From NCBI RefSeq assembly GCF_006974125.1, contig NZ_CP037858.1:2666001-2730000 (forward strand): DNA of 64,000 nucleotides. The letters are read 5' to 3'. This document shows, in pieces, positions 57,765 through 64,000 of the stretch. The notes under the pieces were generated by a model. That model saw nothing but the letters and a program-made list of their open reading frames with translations. It made no database searches and had not been told where the DNA came from. The stretch is from Stenotrophomonas maltophilia (GTDB lineage: Bacteria > Pseudomonadota > Gammaproteobacteria > Xanthomonadales > Xanthomonadaceae). Position 1 is the stretch's first letter; each line of letters starts with the position of its first letter. A program made the position numbers and the translations under genes.

Positions 57765-57820
57765 GCGCCGAGCATACGCAATGCTGGCCGCATCCGCAGT
57801 CGCCCTCGTATCCTGCACGC

Positions 57821-58798
57821 ATGGCCTCTGTTTCCACCCCCGCCGAACGCCGCCAGCTGGTGCAGCAACTGCCGGAACTGCGCGCCGATGACAGCGTGCG
57901 CATCCAGCGTTTCCTCGATGCGATCTGGGCCGAGAACGGTCTGGCCCGCGCCACCCTCGACAGCTACCGGCGCGATCTGGAAGGCCTGGCACGCTGGATG
58001 GACGGGCGCGATGGCGGCCTGGCCGGCATCGAACGTCCGGGATTGTTCGACTACCTGGCCTGGCGTACCCGTCATGGCTGGTCGCCGCGCAGCAATGCCC
58101 GCCTGATGTCGGCGTTGCGCGCGTTCTTCGCCGATGGCGTGCGACGGGGTGACCGCAGTGAAGACCCCAGCGCGCTGCTGGATCCCCCCAAGCTGCCTCG
58201 GCTGCTACCCAAGGCGCTGGCTGAGAGCCAGATCGACGCGCTGCTGGCGGCGCCGGATGTCGAGAGCCCGCTGGGCCTGCGCGATCGCGCCATGCTGGAG
58301 CTGATGTACGCCGCCGGCCTGCGCGTGAGCGAATTGGTGCTGCTGCCGGCCACCGCCGTCAACCTGCGCCAGGGCGTGCTGCGGGTCACCGGCAAGGGCA
58401 GCAAGGAACGGCTGGTGCCGCTGGGCGAGGAATCGCAGCACTGGCTGGAGCGCTACCTGCAGCAGTCGCGGCCGCAACTGGTCGGCAAGGGCAGGGTGCA
58501 GGCATTGGCGGATGGGCAGACGCCACTGTTCGTCGAGCCGACGCTGCATGCGCTGACCCGGCAGGCGTTCTGGCACCTAGTCAAGCGCCATGCGCAGGTG
58601 GCCGGCATCGACCCGGTGCGGATCAGCCCGCATGGCCTGCGCCACAGCTTCGCCACCCACCTGCTCAATCGTGGCGCCGATCTGCGCGCGCTGCAGATGC
58701 TGCTTGGCCACAGCTCGTTGTCGACCACCCAGATCTACACCCTGGTGGCGCGCGAGCACCTGCAGAAACTGCACGCTCGGCATCATCCGCGCGGTTGA
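57821..58798 (+). CDS. xerD: Tyrosine recombinase XerD
   Basis: A 325-residue recombinase resolving chromosome dimers at dif. The N-terminal SAM-like domain has [26 protein letters not shown]; the catalytic domain has [10 protein letters not shown] (Arg), [10 protein letters not shown] (Lys), [37 protein letters not shown] (His-Arg-His and Tyr). XerD rather than XerC is supported by [13 protein letters not shown] and by dsbC next door, as in E. coli. Confidence 0.93.
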   Translation: MASVSTPAERRQLVQQLPELRADDSVRIQRFLDAIWAENGLARATLDSYRRDLEGLARWMDGRDGGLAGIERPGLFDYLAWRTRHGWSPRSNARLMSALRAFFADGVRRGDRSEDPSALLDPPKLPRLLPKALAESQIDALLAAPDVESPLGLRDRAMLELMYAAGLRVSELVLLPATAVNLRQGVLRVTGKGSKERLVPLGEESQHWLERYLQQSRPQLVGKGRVQALADGQTPLFVEPTLHALTRQAFWHLVKRHAQVAGIDPVRISPHGLRHSFATHLLNRGADLRALQMLLGHSSLSTTQIYTLVAREHLQKLHARHHPRG

Positions 58799-58898
58799 GC
58801 CGCGGCCTGAACCCTGGCCCCGGGCGGTGCGCGGCGTCGCGGCCCGGTGCCGGTGGCTGTGTCAGAATCCGGGGTCTTCTTCTGTCGCGGACTGCTCC

Positions 58899-59684
58899 AT
58901 GCTCCGATTTGCCATCGCCGCCGTGTTCGGTGCGCTCAGCCTGACCGCCTGCGCCCAGCCGGCCCCGCCGGCCGCCAAGGCACCCGCCGCTGCTGCGGCC
59001 AAGGCCAGCCCGGCCGCGAATGCGCCCGCCGACCAGGCGGTACGCGCCGCGCTGACCGCGCTGAACCCCGGTTTCCAGGTGGATTACATCGGCGCCGCGC
59101 CGTTCCCCGGCTTCCGCGAGGTCGTCGTTTCCGGTCAGCTGCTGTACGTCTCCGACGACGGCCGCTACCTGTTCCAGTCGCAGCCGTACGACACCCGTGC
59201 CAAGGGCCCGGCCAACAGCGAAGGCCTGCTCGGCTACCGCCGTGATCTGCTGGCCAAGGCCAACCATGGCGACCGCATCGTGTTCGCCGCGCCGAACGCC
59301 AAGTACACCATCAGCGTGTTCACCGATATCGAGTGCGGTTACTGCCGCAAGCTGCACCAGGACATCGCCGAGCTCAACCGCAACGGCATCACCGTCGAGT
59401 ACCTGGCGTTTCCGCGCATGGGGCTGGGCAGCAAGGACTACACCGACATGATCTCGGTCTGGTGTGCGGCCGATCGTCGCCAGGCACTGACCAACGCCAA
59501 GCGCGGTGGCAGCGTGCCGGCCAAGAACTGCACCAACCCGGTGGCGATGCAGTACGCACTGGGCCAGCAGCTGGGCGTGAACGGCACGCCGGCGATCTTC
59601 GCGCCGGATGGCACCCAGCTGGGTGGTTACCTGCCGCCGGCGCAGCTGCGCGCGGCGCTGGACAAGCTGTCCGGGAAGCGCTGA
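58899..59684 (+). CDS. dsbC: Thiol:disulfide interchange protein DsbC, lipoprotein-like
   Basis: A 261-residue periplasmic disulfide isomerase. The dimerisation domain comes first (about 45-115), then the thioredoxin fold with CGYC (C146, C149) and cis-Pro in VNGTPAI; CAADRRQAL and KNCTNP form the second disulfide. The N-terminus ends in LSLTAC, a lipobox, followed by Ala/Pro-rich linker, so it may be lipid-anchored, unlike soluble DsbC. Its position after xerD is conserved. Confidence 0.9.
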   Translation: MLRFAIAAVFGALSLTACAQPAPPAAKAPAAAAAKASPAANAPADQAVRAALTALNPGFQVDYIGAAPFPGFREVVVSGQLLYVSDDGRYLFQSQPYDTRAKGPANSEGLLGYRRDLLAKANHGDRIVFAAPNAKYTISVFTDIECGYCRKLHQDIAELNRNGITVEYLAFPRMGLGSKDYTDMISVWCAADRRQALTNAKRGGSVPAKNCTNPVAMQYALGQQLGVNGTPAIFAPDGTQLGGYLPPAQLRAALDKLSGKR

Positions 59685-59693
59685 CGCGGAACG

Positions 59694-59800
59694 GCAGCGT
59701 CGAGCCACGCTCGACTGCGGTTCCACATGTGGCAGCCGAGCAGGGCTCGGCTCCACGGATTCGAGGCCGGGGATGCGTGTCGCATCCCCGGCTTTTTTTT
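59694..59800 (+). terminator. Stem-loop cluster and intrinsic terminator after dsbC
   Basis: Two REP-like hairpins (59694-59717 and 59733-59751) precede a 12-bp stem GCCGGGGATGCG/CGCATCCCCGGC (59766-59777 and 59781-59792) with eight Ts. The T-tract abuts the stop codon of the convergent chitinase gene. Confidence 0.85.
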
Positions 59801-61898
59801 ACTTCAGGCCATCACTGACCGCCTTGGTCAGCGTGCCCTGTGCATCGTCACCACTGAACTCCCAGACGAACGCGCCGCCCAGGCCCTGGGTCTTCACGTA
59901 GCCCATCTTGCGGGTGATGTTGGCCGGGGTGTCGAAGCTCCACAGCGTGCTGCCGTTGTAGATCCAGGTGGCGCCGGCGGTGTTGTCGGTGTAGCCCGGC
60001 CACGCCAGGTTCTTCAGCACCTTCCAGTCTTCGATGCCGGCCTCGTAGGTGCCCGGCGCGGCGCCGGTCGCGGTCTGGTACAGGCCGTTGTTGGCGTTGG
60101 CCACACCGGTCCAGCCGCGCCCGTAGTAGCCGATGCCCAGGTTGAGCTTGGCCGCAGGCACGCCTCGGCTGATGAAGGCCTCGATGGCGTCGTTGCTGTT
60201 GTACAGCTTCTGGTCGCCGGTGGACGGATCATTCGGCGAATCAAACAACGCCGACTGGTGATTGGTCTTCGTATCCCACGCGCCGTGGAAGTCGTAGGTC
60301 ATCACGTTGATGTAGTCCAGGTACGGGTGATACGCGGCCGGATCGGTGACGCGGATCTTGTCGATGCCGGCACCCACCGCCACCGTCAGCAACAGGCCTG
60401 GACGCACCGCATCGAGCTGGCGGCGGAACTCGGCCATCAGCGCGGTGAAGTTGGCGTTGTCTTCCGGCTTGCCGCATTCGATGCCGCACGCCACCGGGTA
60501 TTCCCAGTCGACGTCGATGCCGTCGAACACACCCAGTGCGGCACCGGCACCACCGGCACCGTCGGTTACCGGCAGGTTGCCCTTGATGTAGGCGTCGATG
60601 CACGAGGCGACGAAGGCCTGGCGGTTTTCCGGGCGCGCCGCGCTGGAGAAGCCACGCGACCAGGTCCAGCCGCCCAGCGAGATCAGCACCTTCATGCCCG
60701 GGTATTTGGCCTTGAGCTGCTTGAGCTGGTTCCAGTTGCCGCGCAGCGGCTGGTCCCAGGTATCGGCGCTGCCGCTGACACTCTCGGCGGCACTGAAGGC
60801 CTTGGTGTAATCGGCGAAGGCATCGCCACCGGCACCGCTGTTCGGATCCGACGGCTGGGTGATGCCCACTTCGCAGCGATTGTTGCGAACGTTGCCGAAC
60901 GCATAGTTGATGTGGGTCAGGCGCGCGGCCGAACCGCTGCTGTCGATGTTCTTGACCCGGTAGTTGCGGCCGTATATGCCCCACTGGGTGAAGTAGCCGA
61001 TGACCCGCTTGCCGGTGGTGCCGCCGTCGCCGGCCAGCGTGGTGGCGCTGATCTCGGTGCCCTGGGCGGACGCGTTGCCGGCGTTGTCGCGGGCACGCAC
61101 ACGGTAGCGGTAGGTGGTGGATGCAGTCAGCCCGCCATCGACGTAGCTGGCACTGGACGGCGAGCCGACCAGGCTGCCGTTGCGGTACACGTCGTAGCCG
61201 GCCACGCCGCTGCCCCCGGTGTTGTCGGTGGACGGGCTCCAGCTGAGCGCGATGCTGTTTGCGGTGCGGGTGCCGACCGCCAGCCCGCCCGGCACGCTCG
61301 GTGCGGTGGTATCGCCGCCGGCGGCGTTGACTGTGATGGTGATGGTCGCGGTGCTGCTGGTGGCGTTGTTGTTGTCGGTGGCTACCGCGCGCAGGGTGTG
61401 GCTGCCGGCGCTGGCATTGGCCCAGCTGGCCGCATACGGCGCACTGGTGGCCACGCCCAGCGTGCTGCCATCGCGGAAGAACTCGACCTTGGCGACGCTG
61501 CCGTCCGGATCACTGGCGGTGGCGGTCACGTTGACCGTGCTGCCGGCACTGAAGGTGGCGCCGTTGGCCGGCGAGGTCAGGCTGACCACCGGCGGCTGGT
61601 TGGCGCCGCTGCCATCACAGGCGCCGAGGTTGGTGTAGTAGGGCGCACCGGCCGGATGGTCCGGCGGCGCGTTCCAGATGTCCTGGTTCGCCCGATAGAG
61701 GACGCCTCCTTTCTGCAGGGTATCGCCGGCCCGGTAGATCTTGGCCTGGTCCCACTGGGCCACCCCGGCACAGCTGGCGGCCTGCGCCAGGCCGGGCAGG
61801 GCGGCGGTACCGGCGGCCAGGGCAAGCAGCCAGGCCAGGCGGCGGGGACGACAGCTTCGGGTCGAACGTTCGGCACTGCGCACAATCGGGTCGTACAT
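59799..61898 (-). CDS. chiA: Secreted multidomain GH18 chitinase
   Basis: A 699-residue enzyme. A signal region (basic RRLAWLLALAAGTAALPGLAQA) precedes a chitin-binding type-5/12-like module (about 43-95, WDQAKIYRAGDTLQKGGVLYRAN), a PKD/Big-type module (about 100-190), an fibronectin III module (about 195-285) and the GH18 barrel (about 295-699) with DGIDVDWEYP (catalytic E466). This layout matches S. maltophilia StmChiA. It breaks down extracellular chitin. Start at 61898; earlier codons lack a signal peptide. Confidence 0.92.
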   Translation of the reverse strand: MYDPIVRSAERSTRSCRPRRLAWLLALAAGTAALPGLAQAASCAGVAQWDQAKIYRAGDTLQKGGVLYRANQDIWNAPPDHPAGAPYYTNLGACDGSGANQPPVVSLTSPANGATFSAGSTVNVTATASDPDGSVAKVEFFRDGSTLGVATSAPYAASWANASAGSHTLRAVATDNNNATSSTATITITVNAAGGDTTAPSVPGGLAVGTRTANSIALSWSPSTDNTGGSGVAGYDVYRNGSLVGSPSSASYVDGGLTASTTYRYRVRARDNAGNASAQGTEISATTLAGDGGTTGKRVIGYFTQWGIYGRNYRVKNIDSSGSAARLTHINYAFGNVRNNRCEVGITQPSDPNSGAGGDAFADYTKAFSAAESVSGSADTWDQPLRGNWNQLKQLKAKYPGMKVLISLGGWTWSRGFSSAARPENRQAFVASCIDAYIKGNLPVTDGAGGAGAALGVFDGIDVDWEYPVACGIECGKPEDNANFTALMAEFRRQLDAVRPGLLLTVAVGAGIDKIRVTDPAAYHPYLDYINVMTYDFHGAWDTKTNHQSALFDSPNDPSTGDQKLYNSNDAIEAFISRGVPAAKLNLGIGYYGRGWTGVANANNGLYQTATGAAPGTYEAGIEDWKVLKNLAWPGYTDNTAGATWIYNGSTLWSFDTPANITRKMGYVKTQGLGGAFVWEFSGDDAQGTLTKAVSDGLK

Positions 61899-62038
61899 GG
61901 GTAAGTCTCCGATCAAAGGGCGCGCGGGCCCCGATGGCGCCGCGCGTGACGCAGGTCCGGGCGTCGCCCGGGAAGGCGACGGAGGGGGGCGGACGGAGGT
62001 ACCTGGGAGGCCGGGGAGAGAGTCCGGCACCAGGTGGG

Positions 62039-62050
62039 GACAACGTTGTC
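62039..62050. promoter_or_regulatory. Candidate LacI-type operator upstream of chiA
   Basis: GACAACGTTGTC is a perfect 12-bp palindrome with a central CG, the shape of LacI-family operators. It lies 141 bases upstream of the chiA start, with TTGACC on the minus strand at 62067-62062 as a possible -35 element. Confidence 0.4.
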
Positions 62051-62189
62051 ATCAATCGTGTGGTCAATCCGTGAGCAAGCGCATGGTTCCGGGATTCGGG
62101 CGGAGAGCGGCGCTGCGCGCGGTCGGCGGCCATCGGCGGAGCCCCCCTCGTGGCTGGGATGGGTCGCTTACAGCGGGGTTCTGAGGTTT

Positions 62190-62293
62190 GGCCGGGTGGG
62201 TGGGGTCAGGCGGGGACGCCGTGAACCCGTCCCTGGGGGCTTGGCCGCGGCATCCATGCCGCGGACACCCCGCCTGACCCCACCCACCCGGCC
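62190..62293 (+). repeat. 104-bp palindromic repeat, copy B
   Basis: Perfect 26-bp arms at 62190-62215 and 62268-62293 surround the same core as copy A (CCGTGAACCC, CCTGGGGGCTTGG, CGCGGCATCCATGCCGCG). Arm sequence is different from A, C and D. Confidence 0.85.
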
Positions 62294-62390
62294 CTTGACA
62301 GGTTCCTGCGCGGCCAGCCACGAAAGACAGAACAAAAAATCAAAAGCAGAAGCCGGTCGCTTCGCTCTCCAATGCCTGACTTCTGGGATT

Positions 62391-62425
62391 TCCCTGGTTG
62401 CCGGCCAGCGGCCGGCAACCAGGGA
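62391..62425. repeat. Perfect 16-bp hairpin
   Basis: TCCCTGGTTGCCGGCC (62391-62406) pairs with 62410-62425 around AGC; the inner part matches the SMAG-like stem at 48764-48782. Confidence 0.8.
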
Positions 62426-62427
62426 GC

Positions 62428-62450
62428 ATCCACACATGGTGTGGATCTAC
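62428..62450 (-). repeat. SMAG-type stem-loop
   Basis: ATCCACAC/GTGTGGAT with GTAG on the minus strand (62450-62447), nearly identical to the unit at 46301-46324. Confidence 0.7.
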
Positions 62451-62474
62451 CGCAGATCGCGGAAATCTGTCGAA

Positions 62475-62576
62475 GGCGGGGTGGGTCCGGTTGCGGGGGT
62501 GTCAGCCGCATGGATGCGGCTGCCAAGCCCCCAGGGACGGGTTTACGGCGTCCCCCGCAACCGGACCCACCCCGCC
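62475..62576 (-). repeat. 102-bp palindromic repeat, copy C (inverted)
   Basis: Perfect 25-bp arms at 62475-62499 and 62552-62576 match the arms of copy A, while the core is in reverse orientation, as in copy D. Confidence 0.85.
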
Positions 62577-62680
62577 ATCCCACGGGAACCCAGCTTTTGC
62601 TTTGGCCGTTGCCGTTGCCGTTGCCTTGGCCTCGGCGGGTGCCGGGCGCCGCCCGGCCAAAGCCCATCCCCCGCTTCCGG

Positions 62681-62686
62681 TACAAT
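62681..62686 (+). promoter_or_regulatory. purL -10 element
   Basis: TACAAT lies 35 bases before the purL ATG, giving a leader near 28 bases. The -35 position is poorly conserved. Confidence 0.45.
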
Positions 62687-62720
62687 GTCGGGCCCGTTTC
62701 CCAACTACGGTTCCCCGGAC

Positions 62721-64000
62721 ATGATGGTCCTCGAGGGCGCGCCCGCCCTGTCGCCGTTCCGCCGCGAACGTCTTGAATCCCGCCTGCAGTCCATCGCTCC
62801 CTCCCTGCGCATCAGTGGTGCCTGGCACGTCTACTTCGTGCAGCCCGAAGGCAGCGCCACTCCCGACCTCGCCACCCTGTGCCGCATCCTCGAAGCTGCG
62901 CCGCAGGCCGAGGCCGTGGCCGAAGGCGCGGTCAGCCGAATCGTGGTGCCGCGCCTGGGTACGCTGTCGCCGTGGTCGAGCAAGGCCACCGAACTGGTCC
63001 GCGGTGCCGGCCAGCCGGTGAGCCGGGTCGAGCGAGGCCTGCGCATCGACGTGCAGGGCTGGCCGGCCGATGCCGACGTGCAGCAGGCGCTGGTCAAGGC
63101 GCTGCACGACCCGATGACGCAGTCGGTGCTGGAGACCGTGCAGCAGGGCCAGGCGCTGTTCTCGGCGCCCGCCCGTGGCGAACTGGAACGCGTGCCGGTG
63201 GACCAGCTGGAGGCCGCCAACGAGCGCCTCGGCCTGGCCATGGCCCAGGACGAGATCGATTACCTGCGCGAACGCTTCACCGCGCTGGGCCGCTCGCCGT
63301 CGGACGTCGAACTGATGATGTTCGCGCAGGCCAATTCCGAGCACTGCCGCCACAAGATCTTCAACGCCAGCTGGACCATCGACGGCCAGGAGCAGGACCG
63401 CTCGCTGTTCCGGATGATCAAGAACACCCACCAGCAGACCCCGCAGCACACGCTCAGCGCGTACAGCGACAACGCCGCGGTGATCGAAGGCCATCCGGCC
63501 TCGCGCTACCGCCCGGATCCGGCCAGCGGCGAGTACCGTCGTGAACCGCAGGTGCCCAGCGCGTTCCAGATCAAGGTGGAGACCCACAACCACCCGACCG
63601 CCATCGCACCGTTCCCGGGCGCCTCGACCGGCGCCGGTGGTGAAATCCGCGATGAAGGCGCGACCGGCCGCGGCGGCAAGCCGAAGGCGGGCCTGACCGG
63701 GTTCTCGGTCTCGCACCTGCGCATTCCCGAGCTGCCGCAGCCGTGGGAGGCGCCGCGCGCGCTGAATCCGCGCATGGCGCCGGCGCTTGAAATCATGACC
63801 GATGGCCCGCTCGGCGGCGCCGCGTTCAACAACGAGTTCGGCCGCCCGAACCTGCTCGGCTACTTCCGCAGCTTCGAGCTGCCTGAAGGCGCCGGCCTGG
63901 TCCGCGCCTACGACAAGCCGATCATGCTGGCCGGTGGCCTCGGCGCCATCGACCGCGTGCAGGTGGACAAGATCCAGCTGCAGGCCGGTGATGCGGTGAT
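62721..64000 (+). CDS. purL: Phosphoribosylformylglycinamidine synthase, N-terminal part
   Basis: The first 426 residues of the long single-chain PurL (about 1290 residues in gammaproteobacteria), running off the window. It makes FGAM from FGAR, ATP and glutamine in purine synthesis. The N-terminal domain (about 1-150, [15 protein letters not shown]) is followed by [40 protein letters not shown] and [32 protein letters not shown], the ATP/substrate motifs. The start may be either of two adjacent ATGs (62721 or 62724). Confidence 0.95.
   Translation, partial: MMVLEGAPALSPFRRERLESRLQSIAPSLRISGAWHVYFVQPEGSATPDLATLCRILEAAPQAEAVAEGAVSRIVVPRLGTLSPWSSKATELVRGAGQPVSRVERGLRIDVQGWPADADVQQALVKALHDPMTQSVLETVQQGQALFSAPARGELERVPVDQLEAANERLGLAMAQDEIDYLRERFTALGRSPSDVELMMFAQANSEHCRHKIFNASWTIDGQEQDRSLFRMIKNTHQQTPQHTLSAYSDNAAVIEGHPASRYRPDPASGEYRREPQVPSAFQIKVETHNHPTAIAPFPGASTGAGGEIRDEGATGRGGKPKAGLTGFSVSHLRIPELPQPWEAPRALNPRMAPALEIMTDGPLGGAAFNNEFGRPNLLGYFRSFELPEGAGLVRAYDKPIMLAGGLGAIDRVQVDKIQLQAGDAV

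Larger units (their letters stand above)
61899..62720. other. Gene-free repeat block between chiA and purL
   Basis: The 822-base gap holds the chiA promoter region, palindrome copies B and C, a perfect 16-bp hairpin, a SMAG unit, a (GTTGCC)n-like stretch around 62608-62630 and the purL promoter. No coding region was found in any frame. Confidence 0.7.

Noticed and set aside
59727..61904. A 725-codon open frame opposite the chitinase gene
   Set aside because: Gly/Ala/Val-rich antisense of conserved GH18 and FnIII modules; no domain or ribosome site.

Overview
The window looks like chromosome from a Stenotrophomonas species (Xanthomonadaceae), probably the S. maltophilia group. This rests on the high GC content, on short stem-loops carrying an unpaired GTAG (the SMAG/REP family described from S. 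maltophilia) between many genes, on xanA/xanB next to rmlBACD, on a multidomain GH18 chitinase of the StmChiA type, and on an O-antigen locus lying between metB and etfA, the known xanthomonad arrangement. No rRNA, tRNA, CRISPR array, prophage or intact insertion sequence was seen.

Layout. 1-4.9 kb: a DUF4398/OmpA envelope gene pair, a YdcH-type small protein, and cystathionine beta-synthase plus a cystathionine gamma-lyase/synthase (reverse transsulfuration). 4.9-20.4 kb: the O-antigen island, with an ABC exporter (Wzm/Wzt, Wzt lacking a carbohydrate-binding tail), three very large composite methyltransferase/glycosyltransferase proteins, galE, a GT-C membrane glycosyltransferase, and a minus-strand four-gene operon (HAD-UbiA fusion, DprE1-like, DprE2-like, GtrA-like). 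That operon matches the mycobacterial route to polyprenyl-phospho-D-arabinofuranose. 20.4-29.6 kb: etfBA, a methyltransferase, rmlBACD for dTDP-L-rhamnose, and xanB/xanA for GDP-mannose. 29.8-34.4 kb: a UDP-xylose synthase, GtrB-like GT2, second GtrA, two small membrane proteins and a second GT-C-like protein, which look like another lipid-linked-sugar system.

34.5-48.8 kb: ketoacid CoA-transferase, a WbsX/RgpF-like polysaccharide protein, AlkB, a four-gene Mla-like lipid transporter, ThrE, an H-NS-like protein, ProS, PssA, a candidate HolD and RimI. 48.8-64 kb: an EamA transporter, the valS-YqaE-holC-pepA block divergent from lptF-lptG, an RDD protein, xerD-dsbC, chitinase ChiA, and the start of purL, which runs off the end.

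How they fit together: cytoplasmic precursors (rhamnose, mannose, galactose/glucose, xylose) feed the O-chain glycosyltransferases and ABC export. Two separate GtrA/GT-C sets could then add lipid-carried pentoses in the periplasm, and LptFG moves the finished LPS outward. The most notable observations are the D-arabinofuranose cassette, a family of about 102-bp palindromes whose arms differ between copies yet stay self-complementary, and an unrecognised HolD candidate upstream of rimI.
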